From assembly GCA_963693315.1 (NCBI GenBank), contig OY856186.1:301324174-301388173 (forward strand): a DNA stretch of 64,000 nt, read 5' to 3'. The DNA is from Diogma glabrata. Lineage: Eukaryota; Arthropoda; Insecta; Diptera; Cylindrotomidae. The translations under genes and the position numbers were made by a program. This document shows, piece by piece, positions 1 through 11,390 of the stretch. Position 1 is the stretch's first letter. Each line of letters opens with the position of its first letter. The notes under the pieces are model-generated. The model made no database searches. It had not been told where the DNA came from and was given only the letters and a program-made list of their open reading frames with translations.

Positions 1-2
1 TT

Positions 3-1643
3 ACAACAAGTGAACGTGATGTGCTGGCAGTGTGGCGATCCCACTTTCAAGACCTACTGAACAGGACGAACGAAGTTCATCCTATTCGAGCAATTGCTCC
101 ATCAACTGAAGAGATTTTTGTCCCTTACCCAGCAATAGAAGAAGTGGAAGCTGCCATTAAAAAACTGAAAAATGGCAAATCACCAGGTTTCGATGGAATT
201 CCCGCAGAACTTCTGAAAAATGGAGGAGCAGCTCTGGTCTCACGTATATACGATCTGATTCTTGCAATCTGGGACCAAGAAGAACTACCTGATGAATGGA
301 AAACAGCTCTCATTGTTCCGCTACATAAGAAAGGTGACCGTTTAAAGTGTGAAAATTATCGTGGCATCGCACTGTTGAACACTGCATATAAAATACTAGC
401 TAATGTTGTACTTGCTCGACTCATCCCGTTCGCCGAATCTATCATCGGTGACTATCAGTGTGGTTTTCGTCCCAACCGCTCAACCACAGATCAATGTTTT
501 ACATTAAGGATGATTCTGGAAAAATGTTGGGAGTACAACATCAGCATTCACCAGCTCTACGTTGATTTCAGGCAAGCATATGATAGTATCATCCGCGACA
601 ACCTCTGGTCCGCACTCATATGCCTTGGTATCCCAGAGAAACTTGTTTCTCTGTGTAAACTCACAACATCGGGATCAAATTGTAGAATAGTAATCGAAGG
701 GTCAGTTTCTGATCCTTTCGATATAACATCAGGTGTTCGACAAGGTGATGCACTCGCGCCCGTACTATTTAATTTGGCGCTGGAGTACGCGATAAGAAAA
801 AGCCGAATTGAGACACAAAACTGCATATATAACAAATCTGGTCAAGTTCTTGGCTACGCAGATGATATTGTGCTTCTCGGACGTAGAACAAGCGATATTA
901 AGGATAGTCTCTCTCAGCTTGAAAGAAATGCTAAACGGCTTGGATTATGCATCAACACCAGCAAAACTAAAGTGTTAACAACATCTAAGAACATACCTCC
1001 CGGAAATCTGGATACTGGCGACTATGAAGTGGAACGCGTGGAAAACTTCAAATACCTCGGGTCTGTAATAACATCGTCAAATGACATGCAGGCAGATATC
1101 AAAGCCCGTGTCTCTGCCGCATACAGAGTTTTCTACGCATACTCAAAACTTCTGCGATCAAAACATCTTTCGCGGTCGTGTAAACTCACACTTTACAAAG
1201 CATTGATACGACCTGTGCTTACATTTGGAAGTGAAAGCTGGACACTGACTTCCTCCGATTGTAGAATTCTATCAACATTCGAGAGGAAAGTCATACGAAC
1301 AATTTATGGTCCATGTAAAGTTGCTGAAAATCAGTATAGAATCCGAATGAATCATGAAATCAGACAGCTTCTTGGAGGCTGCGATGTAATCGGATTCATT
1401 AAATCCAACCGGATTAGATGGTTTGGTCATGTAGAAAGGGCTCCATTGGAAAGAATGATAAAAAAAGCGTCCCAACAACAACCAGCTGGTGTTCGTCGAA
1501 GAGGAAGACCTAGACAACGCTGGCGTGATGACATCATCCAAGACCTTCGTGATATAGGATGTCGAAACTGGGGTCAACTGGTCATGGAACGAGATGATTG
1601 GAAGCTGGTGGCACAGACGGCAAAATCCCTTCATGGGATGTAA
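3..1643 (+). CDS. Non-LTR retrotransposon ORF2, reverse transcriptase part (5' end outside window)
   Basis: The frame is open from the first bases of the window to a TAA at 1641-1643, so the true start and any endonuclease domain lie to the left. The protein copies element RNA into DNA at a nicked target. Visible RT motifs are a YRGIALL-type block (around 358), motif A YVDFRQAYD with its catalytic Asp at 564-566, GVRQGD near 732, and YADD at 855-866. A thumb region with KYLGS follows, then a basic tail GRPRQRWRDD near 1504-1535 that is common in insect LINE ORF2 proteins. No stop or frameshift interrupts about 547 codons, so this copy is recent. The stop is followed at once by an AG-rich tail (about 1650-1663) and then by satellite DNA. 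The clade was not determined; RTE-like or a related jockey-superfamily lineage is possible. Related relics of the same general type lie on the minus strand at 43.2-44.1, 46.7-47.2 and 59.4 kb. Confidence 0.9.
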   Translation, partial: TTSERDVLAVWRSHFQDLLNRTNEVHPIRAIAPSTEEIFVPYPAIEEVEAAIKKLKNGKSPGFDGIPAELLKNGGAALVSRIYDLILAIWDQEELPDEWKTALIVPLHKKGDRLKCENYRGIALLNTAYKILANVVLARLIPFAESIIGDYQCGFRPNRSTTDQCFTLRMILEKCWEYNISIHQLYVDFRQAYDSIIRDNLWSALICLGIPEKLVSLCKLTTSGSNCRIVIEGSVSDPFDITSGVRQGDALAPVLFNLALEYAIRKSRIETQNCIYNKSGQVLGYADDIVLLGRRTSDIKDSLSQLERNAKRLGLCINTSKTKVLTTSKNIPPGNLDTGDYEVERVENFKYLGSVITSSNDMQADIKARVSAAYRVFYAYSKLLRSKHLSRSCKLTLYKALIRPVLTFGSESWTLTSSDCRILSTFERKVIRTIYGPCKVAENQYRIRMNHEIRQLLGGCDVIGFIKSNRIRWFGHVERAPLERMIKKASQQQPAGVRRRGRPRQRWRDDIIQDLRDIGCRNWGQLVMERDDWKLVAQTAKSLHGM

Positions 1644-1663
1644 ACGCCAGAGAGAGAGAGAGA

Positions 1664-4375
1664 AATACAAAATTTAGAAAATTCGAGGTTTCCGAGATTT
1701 CCCACATGAAACTTGACCCAATATTTTTCCAAGAGATAGCAATAGACCATTGTCATCAATTCGGTCCATCTTCAGACATAACACTTTAAAGACAAAAATT
1801 TCACAGTGCTAATACAAAATTTAGAAAATTGAATTTTCCGAGATTTCCCACATGAAAATTGGCCCAATATTTTTCCAAGAGATAGCTATAGACCATTTTT
1901 ATAAATTTGATATATCTCCAGACGTAACACTTTAAAGGCAAGGTTTTTACAGTGCTAATACAAAATTTAGTAAATCGAATTTTCCGAAATTTCCCACATG
2001 AAACTTGACCCAATATTTTTGCAAGAGAAAGCTTTAGACCATTGTCATCAATTCGATCTATTTCCAGACATAACACTTTAAAGGCAAGGTTTTTACAATG
2101 CTAATACAAAATTTAGAAAATCGAATTTTCCGAGATTTCCCCCATGAAACTTGACCCAATATTTTTCCAAAAGATTGCTATAGACCATTGTCATCAATTC
2201 AACCTAACTCCAGACATAACACTTTAAAGGCAAGGTTTTTACAGTGCTAATACAAAATTTAGAAAATCGAATTTTCCGAGATTTCCCACATGGAACTTGG
2301 CCCAATATTTTTTTAAGAGATAGCTATAGACCATTGTCATCAATTCGATCTATTTCCAGACATAACACTTTAAAGGCAAGGTTTTTACAGTGCTAATACA
2401 AAATTTAGAAAATCGAATTTTCCGAGATTTCCCACATGAAACTTGACCCAATACTTTTCCAAAAGATTGCTATAGACCATTAACATCAATTCAACCTATC
2501 TTCAGACATAACACTTTAAAGGCAAGGGTTTTACAGTGCTAATACAAAATTTAAAAAATCAAATTTTCCAAGATTTCCCACATGAAACTTGGCCCAATAT
2601 TTTTTCAAGAGATTGCTATAGACCATTGTCATCAATTCAATCTATCTCCAGACATAACACTTTAAAGGCAAGTTTTTTACAGTGCTAATACAAAATTTAG
2701 AAAATTCGAAGTTTCCGAGATTTCCCACATGAAACTTGACCCAATATTTTTCCACGAGATAGCAATAGACCATTGTCATCAATTCGGTCCATCTTCAGAC
2801 ATAACACTTTAAAGACAAAAATTTCACAGTGCTAATACAAAATTTAGAAAATTGAATTTTCCGAGATTTCCCACATAAAAATTGGCCCAATATTTTTCCA
2901 AGAGATAACTATAGACCATTTTCATAAATTCGATATATCTCCAGACATAACACTTTAAAGGCAAGGTTTTTACAGTGCTAATACAAAATTTAGTAAATCG
3001 AATTTTCCGAAATTTTCCACATGAAACTTGACCCAATATTTTTGCAAGAGATAGCTTTAGACCATTGTCATCAATTCGATCTATTTCCAGACATAACACT
3101 TTAAAGGCAAGGTTTTTACAATGCTAATACAAAATTTAGAAAATCGAATTTTCCGAGATTTCCCACATGAAACTTGACCCAATATTTTTCCAAAAGATTG
3201 CTATAGACCATTGTCATCAATTCAACCTAACTCCAGACATAACACTTTAAAGGCAAGGGTTTCACAGTGCTAATACAAAATTTAGAAAATCGAATTTTTC
3301 GAGATTTCCCACATGGAACTTGGGCCAATATTTTTTCAAGAGATAGCTATAGACCATTGTCATCAATTCGATCTATCTCCAGACATAACACTTTAAAGGC
3401 AAGGTTTTTACAGTGCTAATACAAAATTTAGAAAATCGAATTTTCCGAGATTTCCCACATGAAACTTGACCCAATAATTTTCCAAGAGATTGCTATTGAC
3501 TATTGTCATCAATTCGATCTATCTCCAGACATAACACTTTAAAGGCAAAAATTTCACAGTGCTAATACCAAATTCAGAAAATCAAATTTTCCGAGATTTC
3601 CCACATGAAACTTGACCCAATATTTTTCCAAGAGATAGCTATAGACCATTGTCATCAATTCGATCTATCTCCAGACATAACACTTTAAAGGCAAGGTTTT
3701 TACAGTGCTAATACAAAATTTAGAAAATCGAATTTTCCGAGATTTCCCACATGAAACTTGACCCAATATTTTTCCAAGAGATAGCTTTAGACCATTGTCA
3801 TCAATTCGATCTATTTCCAGACATAACACTTTAAAGGCAAGGTTTTTACAATGCTAATACAAAATTTAGAAAATCGAATTTTCCGAGATTTCCCACATGA
3901 AACTTGACCCAATATTTTTCCAAGAGATAGCAATAGACCATTGTCATCAATTCGGTCCATCTTCAGACATAACACTTTAAAGACAAAAATTTCACAGTGC
4001 TAATACAAAATTTAGAAAATCGAATTTTCCGAGATTTCCCACATGGAACTTGGCCCAATATTTTTTCAAGAGATAGCTATAGATCATTGTCATCAATTCG
4101 ATCTATCTCCAGACATAACACTTTAAAGGCAAGGTTTTTACAGTGCTAATACAAAATTTAGAAAATCGAATTTTCCGAGATTTCCCACATGGAACTTGGC
4201 CCAATATTTTTCCAAGAGATAGCTATGGACCATTGTCATCAATTCGATCTATCCCCAGACATAACACTTTAAAGGCAAGGTTTTTACTGTGCTAATACCA
4301 AATTTAGAAAATCGAATTTTCCGAGATTTTCCACTTGAAGCTTTACCCAAACTTTTTCCCATAGATTACTTTTGA
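1664..4375. repeat. 146-bp satellite DNA array with a 7-monomer higher-order unit
   Basis: The marker CAGTGCTAAT (or a one-base variant) recurs at 1804, 1950, 2096, 2242, 2388, 2534, 2680, 2827, 2973, 3119, 3265, 3411, 3557, 3703, 3849, 3995, 4141 and 4287. Every step is 146 bp except one of 147. That makes about 18.5 head-to-tail monomers. Monomers starting near 1657 and 2680 share a private variant (a 1-bp longer GAAAATTCGA/G block and GACAAAAATTTCAC), which gives a 1023-bp higher-order period of seven monomers. The last monomer decays after about 4330. Short open frames on the minus strand here are only repeat-encoded chance ORFs. Confidence 0.97.
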
Positions 4376-4596
4376 ACTTCTAAATTTTGGCTATTTTTTA
4401 GTTAGTGTTGTCTCTGTCGGATGACATTTTATTAAAAATCTGCATTATCGATTTTCGGCTGGAAACTTTCGGCTAACTTTAATAGGGTATATCAACCCTT
4501 ATTATTTGTTTATTTTTGAATTTTGTGTAACAAATTATTAAAAATTTTGAATTAAAAAAATTTTTTAGATTGTTTTTACTAGAAACGAATTACTGT

Positions 4597-4672
4597 TACC
4601 TCTATTCTAGCTCAGTTGTTAAAACGCTAGTCTTGTAACTCAAGCGTACCGGGTTCAATGCTCGACGAATGC
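4597..4672 (+). pseudogene. tRNA-like relic, Thr(UGU)-like anticodon
   Basis: An A-box-like TAGCTCAGTTGT (4608-4619) and a B-box-like GGGTTCAATGCTC (4651-4663) are spaced as in a tRNA. Between them CTTGTAA can form an anticodon loop reading TGT. The expected acceptor strands (ACCTCTA against the 3' end GACGAATGC) do not pair and the B-box is imperfect. It is therefore a tRNA pseudogene or the head of a SINE rather than a working tRNA-Thr gene. Confidence 0.5.
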
Positions 4673-4720
4673 CACTTTTCCTATACATTATTTAGAATGT
4701 GTGCGTTTGCAGACCTTCAG

Positions 4721-5128
4721 TCAAATTCTGTTACTGTGAAGCGGTGAAATAAAAAGCTTTTTATCACTTCACCGCAAAAATATAATTTCTTATCTGAGTG
4801 AGTGAAGTTTTAAAACTAGAGAGATAACGTCGCCTATATGTTTAGTGATAAAATCAAATTGTTTCTTTTGTTGTAATGTAAATTTAAATTTGCATTTTAT
4901 GTTTAAATTGTGTTGTTCAAACTTATTTGTGTTGAAAGTTAGAGGTAAGCAGTTCATTTTTGTCGTTTGATACTGCGCCTCTTGCTATTAGTTTTTTTAA
5001 AACTCACATCGCATATAATTTGCATATAGAATCGCAAAAAGATAAAATGGTAAAAAAGTGCTAAAACCGAAATAAAAAGAAATGAAGAAATTCTTAACAC
5101 TTCACCGCTTCACAGTTACAGAATCTGG
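4721..5128. repeat. MITE-like element with about 28-bp terminal inverted repeats
   Basis: The left arm at 4721-4748 and the right arm at 5101-5128 are inverted copies sharing CTGTGAAGCGGTGAA, with about three mismatches. Just inside the left arm, GCGGTGAAATAAAAAGC and its complement form a second local hairpin (4741-4775). No coding frame lies between the arms. Further arms of the same family occur at 5181-5207 and in the next element, so several copies or rearranged ends are clustered here. Confidence 0.7.
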
Positions 5129-5208
5129 CTACTGCAACTACTGCATTCGTTTAATTAAAGAACTTATCACTAGAAAACATCACTTCACAGTTACAGAATT
5201 TGACTGCT

Positions 5209-5316
5209 GCAGCCAAATTCTGTAACTGTGAAGCGGTGAAGTGATAAAAATTTCTTCGTTTCTTTTCATTAAAAAACTTCTCACTTCACCGCTTCACAAT
5301 TACAGAATTTGGCTGC
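5209..5316. repeat. Perfect-looking 108-bp palindromic element of the same family
   Basis: Arms of 36 bp at 5209-5244 and 5281-5316 are inverted copies with a single mismatch, separated by a 36-bp AT-rich loop. The arms begin GCAGCCAAATTCTGTAA and carry the GAAGCGGTGAAGTGA core seen in the 4721-5128 element. An extra half arm in the minus orientation lies immediately upstream at 5181-5207. Confidence 0.8.
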
Positions 5317-5889
5317 GGTCATTAATCAATCATAATCGATTAATAAAAAAATCTATAAAACGAGATAAATATTATTTTAATCTGTCAAGTGGTCGAGATA
5401 TATTATTTTGAATATAGATGAAAGCCGTTGTTTCGAAAACTACCCCTAGCTGAAGACTCATTTGACGGATTTAAAACAATTTTATGTCGGATTAAGGGAA
5501 AAATGAGTGCGAAAAAACAATAAAGGTGGGAGCAGGGAGGGTTGAAATCCCCATTGTTTTTTATATTTTTTTGCATAATTTTAAAACTTCAAAAACGAGA
5601 AAATTAGATTTTGGCGACGTTTTTTGGATATTATAGACAATTTTTAATAAATTTTTCTCTGTAAATATAAGCCGAAACATTTTAAAAAAGTTTCTGCAAT
5701 TTTCAAAAAAATCGTTAAAATGTAATTATTTTTGCTGTAATTTGCTGTAATTGATTATTTATTTTTATTCTTATACGAAATTTTGTGTTTTATTTTCTCT
5801 TCCACGGTGAAAAATTTGAAGCAAATCAAAAAATGTGTGTAAAAACCGAATTTTTGTTTGAAAATTCGTGATTTTCCCATAAAACAAAA
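5317..5889. other. AT-rich non-coding stretch
   Basis: I see no gene, RNA or repeat boundary here; only short homopolymer runs and a repeated TTTGCTGTAA near 5730-5750. Confidence 0.6.
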
Positions 5890-6088
5890 CTGATATAATA
5901 AATAGCTAATATATGAGAGAGACAAATATTTAGAGGAGATACGGTAGGAAGCGTTTGATTAATTTGCAGAAAAAATTCAAAGACTTTAATCTTTAGCAAT
6001 TCATATTTTTCTGCAAATTAATCGATAGTTTCATACCGGGTCTTCTTAAAATGTTTGTCACTCTCATATTTTAGTTCTGTTATATCAG
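5890..6088. repeat. Imperfect long inverted repeat (foldback or MITE relic)
   Basis: The left arm (5890-5977) and right arm (about 6001-6088) are inverted copies over some 85 bp. Shared blocks are CTGATATAA at the outer ends, TATGAGAG with GACAAA, ACGGTA/TACCG, and GATTAATTTGCAGAAAAA near the centre. Scattered mismatches show it is old. No coding content. Confidence 0.7.
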
Positions 6089-9000
6089 ATTTGTTTTTAT
6101 CAAAATTTCTAGTGTAAAGCCATTTTTGAATGTTTTTGATCAGTATGATAATCATGTTTGTAAAATTACAAAACATCATTGCACAAAGTTTCACAAAACT
6201 AAAATGATTAAATTTTTAAAAATCACAGGGTTCCAAATATACCTGATGGTAATAATTTGATTTCATACATTCGTAGTTGATTTTAACGAAAAATTTTCTG
6301 AACACCATTCTTCATTAGTTTAAAAGTGCTCTCTGACACAGCTGCAATTCTATATTAGTTTTGACTTTGAAGATATTCGAGTCGTAATTTAACTATTCTT
6401 TAAAACCTACATATTCTACTATTTAGAATATTTAAATATCACTTATTTTCAATAGAAAAATAACCTCTCCATAACACCTCCATAAAGCTAGTTACCGGAA
6501 AAGAATCCGTTTGAAATTATTATATGTATTTTTAATTGTAGCTAAGTACATGATTGGAACCGATCGGAATCGAAATTGATCGTAAACAGTTTTTGAAGAT
6601 TCAAATGAGATGCTAATTTTGTAGTTGACAGAATTGATAGGACTTATCAAGTTTTTAGAATATGATAAATACTTAGTAAGGTGTTGATTTGGGTGCTTAT
6701 TTAGGTGAAAAGTAGTATTTTGAGAATCAATAGTCTGAAAATAGTTTTTTGAGATTCTAGTTAGATGTTAAATAATATTTTTATAGATTTTGAAGAAGTT
6801 AATAGATTTATCGAGAGTAAAAAGTTCTTATTTAAATGCCACTAAGGATAAAGAACACTAAAATAGGGTTATTTCAGAATGTCTACTATTTAGATCGTAG
6901 TTAAAGTTCAACTCGGGTTGACAATAATTTTAACTAATTTTAATAATTCATTTAACCATGAAACTAGATTATGTTATTACAACACCATTTTGTACTTAGC
7001 AAATCAACGACCATACATTCAAAGTACGAAACGGTGTTGATCGCATAGCGGTGTATTAAAGCGTGCATTTTGAAAAATTTTAGTGAACTTATGAGCACGA
7101 TCATGGAAGCAGGCAATGACCTAAGGATGAATGCACCCCTGTCAGACTTACAAAGCCCTGTAGCTAGCTATATTCGCACTTGCCCGACTTTCTTGAGTCG
7201 TTTTACTTTGTAAAAATTTCCTTAACCTTTTTTTTTGTACAACAAAGTATGTTTCTTATATTCTATATACATATGTATCATCTTTGTTTAGTTCATTTAA
7301 TTTTTTGTGTTACTGAAATTTGTGAAATTCAAAAACGTCCGGCAATATGTTCATTGTAGTTAATTAATAACCTTAACAATTAATTATTCTTCGTTGTATT
7401 TAAAATTAATTTATTCTTTGGATTAAATGTTTATGTAAATATGCATACAACCATTGAAATAATAATTGTACTCAAAGTTAATATTTTCAAAAATTCCGAA
7501 TCCAATTAAAGTTTTAAGTTTTTTTTAAAGAACGTTTCCAAGGTAAATCCTATAACAAGAAATGATAATTTCTGAATAAAAGCTCTCAACATCTTTCTGT
7601 CAAAGCACAACAATAAAATCGTCTTGCTGATTTTATATTATTCGCATTTTTTTAAATAGGTACATTTCCTTGTTCTAACTTTTAACACAAAAACGAATTT
7701 TAAATAACGGTCTTCATTAAAAATTTATTGAACTTGTCTTTTTTGTGCTCCAGTTGTTGCGGAATTCTTTATTTGCGATGGTCATGTTTTATAAATTGGT
7801 TGATGAACTTTAAATATATAAAAAAAACGTGTAAGATGAAATGGCCATTTTTTTAATTTTGTGTGACAAATTCGAAGTGAAGTGGCAACTTCTGTTAATT
7901 TTTTTAATATCCGATTTAAGATTTGTGTATAATTAAATGTTTTGAGGTCGTTGGGTTTTTGCAAAAGCAATTTTTCTTATTTCCTTTGTTATTAACACTC
8001 ACAAAGGAAGCATGATGACGTGTGGTGTAGACACAAAATTTGAATTCAAATATAACAGTTAGCATAACATGTGATATTTTTGTATCATAGCGTGTAAGGT
8101 TTGAGGAACAACGACAGATTAAAAATTTTAAAAAATATACAATCCAGATTAAAAATGCACTTTTAAATTTGAAAGAAAGATGTTCTGAAATCAATCAGAT
8201 AAAGCATAACAGTAAATAATTGAATTTGTCTAAGTTGAACCTAGAACTACAAACCAAGATATATGTCATCTTTTTAATGTTTGTTTATTCACTGATCGAG
8301 TTTTAAGAAAAATAAGGATATCGCAAAGTAAATCATTGAAGTCGTCTTGTTTTCGCATAGACAGACTCGTCGAAGTAAATAAAAGTTTATGCACTAAGTT
8401 TCTTAATTTTTGGAAACGTTTGTCTAGTGATCGTAGCTAATTTGCTTAGCTTCCAATTAGCTAATTTGCTTCCAAGTTAATTTAAAAAATATTTAATATC
8501 GATCAACAGTACATTATTTTTACAGCCAAAACTTTAGTCTAGACACTTGATCAATTTAAAGGTTAACAATCTTTTACAGAAAAATGAATAAAAAATAATA
8601 GTTATTTTATCTTTAATTTATGGTTTTCTGTTCTTAAGGAAACCTAAAAATCACTCGTCCATCAAGTGAGGTCGAAGACCGTGTCTAGAAAATAACTCAT
8701 TTCTTCTTATAATTAAAAATTTGTATATGAAAAGAGATCATTTAATTCACTTTTATTAAATTCACTAAGAACTCACTATATTAAATTATTAAATAACTTT
8801 TTGGCAGTGGTTATTATATATTAATATTGAATGAATGATTTGTATATTAAAAAAGCTTCTAACTTATTTCTTTGAACATTTTTTTTCGTTTTAAACTTTT
8901 TTTTATTTATCTAAAATCACTTCGCGCTTTTATAGTTCATTTGTTGTTTTTTTTACATCTGAACCAAATCAAATAACATCAACGACTGAACAAATAATAA

Positions 9001-9820
9001 CAGAAATTGTTGAATCAGAAGTACAACAAAAACAATTTAAGTTAATTCTATAGTTTTTGTGTTGATTTTGTGATTCCTCTGCTCTTCTATATATCTTCCG
9101 TCTTTGTGTTAATACAAAGGTAGGTTGATTATTATTTGTCTTCTGAGGATTTTATCTTGAAAAATCTTAAAAATACAAATATTGGGTGCGTAAATATAAT
9201 TAATATAAAAAAGGTTTAAAACGCAATTAGAATTCAAGACTAAAAACGTCTTCTTTTGAATAAAATAGAGAATCAGGTTGCTAAAGGTTATGTAAAAATA
9301 TGAGTAGACATTACATCAGCTGCACCAAAAGCTGAACAAGCTAATTAAATACATGACAAGGTCCACGACAAGTTATAATATTACACTTACAACACACCTA
9401 TAATATGCTACTACAAAAAGCTTAGAATAATACAGAAATAATTAAATAAACTTTGTAGTTGAAGTTTGTGTATATGTTTTTTTTGTTAATTATTAATATT
9501 ATTTCTATTCTATTTAAAATTGATCGCTTTTATGAGATAACTTTAATGAATGAATATTATAATAAAAGTATAAAATTAATTAGCTTAAAAAATTTAAAAT
9601 AAAATCACTTGCCGCGAATTATTGCTTTTGCGAACATTTTGAGTGTTTTGGTTTGATTTATTAAAAGTTTAATAAAATTTTAAATGTATAACAAAGAGGT
9701 GTAGTAGAAATATAAAAGTTTTTGTGGTCAGAATAAAGCTAGGACAAATACTTTAGAACCAGAATGACAATAAGAGGATTACTATTCTTGACTCGCGAGT
9801 GCCATAATGTTGAGACGTAC
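6089..9820. other. AT-rich intergenic DNA with one dispersed repeat
   Basis: No coding frame here shows protein-like composition; the two minus-strand frames of about 60 and 90 codons near 7782-8194 are Phe/Lys/Leu-rich chance frames. A motif at 7151-7190 (AGCCCT, ATATTCGCAC, then CCGA..TTCTT) recurs in diverged form at 55735-55780. GCTAATTTGCTT repeats at about 8440-8475. Otherwise I see nothing. Confidence 0.6.
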
Positions 9821-10556
9821 ATTTTTTTTTTTTTTTAATAAAATGTGTTGTGTAATAGGGTTTAGAATATGTGTCACAACAACACATAAATACCTTTTAA
9901 GACCTAGGTCTAGACCTGGGTCCCACAACAACTGGCGTTCTAAGGTGTAGATTAACGCTTTTTTTAAACATCTGTGGGTTGAAGCCACCTGAGACTAAGT
10001 GTTCCGGCAAACTATTCCATTTGTACGCAGTTCGGACAAAGAAGTCTCTCTGCGATCTGCCAGTATGACAGCGCGGGATCTTTACCGTTTCACTGGCTGC
10101 GGCAGCCGATTGCCGAGTGGAACGGGGGTAAGAATAAGTTTGAGGCATGATGCCACTGATTTCATCTGAGCACTGCTGATGACGATATTTGTAAAAAACA
10201 ACGAGGTCAGCAACAGTGCGACGATGTTGTAGGGAATCAAGTTTTGATGTCAAAGTTCGATCACCCACAATTCGTATAGCTCGCTTTTGAATAGAGTCCA
10301 AGAGGGCCAAGATGGAAACAGAGGCAGTACCCCAAACTTGACAGCAGTACTCCATACAGGGGCGAATATAGGACTTATAAACATGGAGTAATTGGTATGG
10401 AGTAAAAACTTTTTTGCATCTATTTAGGAGGCAGGGTTTTTTAGACGCGCTTTTTGCCATCGCCATTACATGATCGTTCCAGAGTAGGTCATTTGAAACT
10501 GTGACACCCAATAAACGAATGCTTTTACATTCACCTATTGGTTCATTGCATAACAA
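9821..10556 (-). mobile_element. 5'-truncated LINE copy with intact C-terminal ORF2 frame
   Basis: On the minus strand the frame 10556-9897 encodes about 219 residues that match, with about a dozen differences, the last part of the larger LINE at 52690-53347. The match covers the region after the RT active site: GECKSIRLLGVTVSN, CCQVWG, a KIPRCHTGRSQRDFF block and the common C-terminus VVVGPRSRPRS. The shared 3' UTR follows and ends in a poly(A) tail, read on the plus strand as the T-run at 9821-9837. Similarity stops abruptly near 10553, which is 5' truncation during target-primed reverse transcription. There are no stops in the retained frame, so the insertion is fairly recent. It cannot move by itself because it lacks the endonuclease and RT core. 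Confidence 0.9.
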
Positions 10557-11390
10557 AGCGTATTTCTTATAAATGTTTGTCTATATTTCTTTGTTTTAAC
10601 TGAGAGTTAGAACTTTTGTTTTTACTTTAGTTTTGGAATTGGTTAAAATTCTAGTTTTTCAAAAAGCATTTTAATATTAGAGAATATAACAATACGTTAC
10701 AAAATAGAATATAATAATACGTCACAGAGGAACAATCTAAAGAAGTTGAATGCCAACTATAGGTATAGCTTTAGCCATAATTATAATTATGTGTTTGGTA
10801 GCTAAATGTAGTTAGGTGGAACGCAGAGCTGGGACTAGGCTTAATTACGCCTTAGACAATAACGTCTTTCAAATAAAACGTTTTAGGCAAGCGTCTATAG
10901 TTTGGCAGCCCTTTGTGCCGGCTTTGGGAGGACGTGAGATCTTTTTTTTAAACCCAACCGTTTATTCGAAATTTCAAATCCTTTAAGTTTTGTCCGAAAA
11001 CTTGGTACATCTGGACTAGAATTTCAGTTCAGACATGTCCCATTACGACCTGGGCAGAATCTGGATGTAATAGGATTAAAATTATATCCTTATCAGATAC
11101 CATATAATTCAGTATTAGAGTGTGACCTATTTGTCTTGATCTGAGCCCTCTTTTGTTTCATTTCATTTAGACATAAATCCTCAAAGGTCATTCTGTTTTA
11201 GTGCTGTATTATAGGTCAGGAACCTTGTCGAGAGTCTTGTCTTTATTGCCTGGATCACGAGTCGATTGTCTCCTTATCATTACTTTCGTGGTTATGATTC
11301 TATCCACCGAAACATGGATTTGTTAGGCTTAAACCAGAGAGCATATAAACCTCTGAGCAGCTGAGCACCATTGGTGACTTTCATTTCTTT
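10557..11390. other. Non-coding stretch, somewhat less AT-rich
   Basis: No frame of interest. From about 10800 to 11390 the base composition is closer to that of the LINE 5' leader than to the surrounding DNA, so it may be old element sequence, but I find no clear match. Confidence 0.4.

Noticed and set aside
1664..4375. Regular repeats as a possible CRISPR-like array or as coding repeats
   Set aside because: Monomers are continuous 146-bp copies with no unique spacers, and the minus-strand frames there are repeated chance ORFs.
7782..8194. Two overlapping minus-strand frames
   Set aside because: Overlap in different frames, AT-driven composition, no motif.
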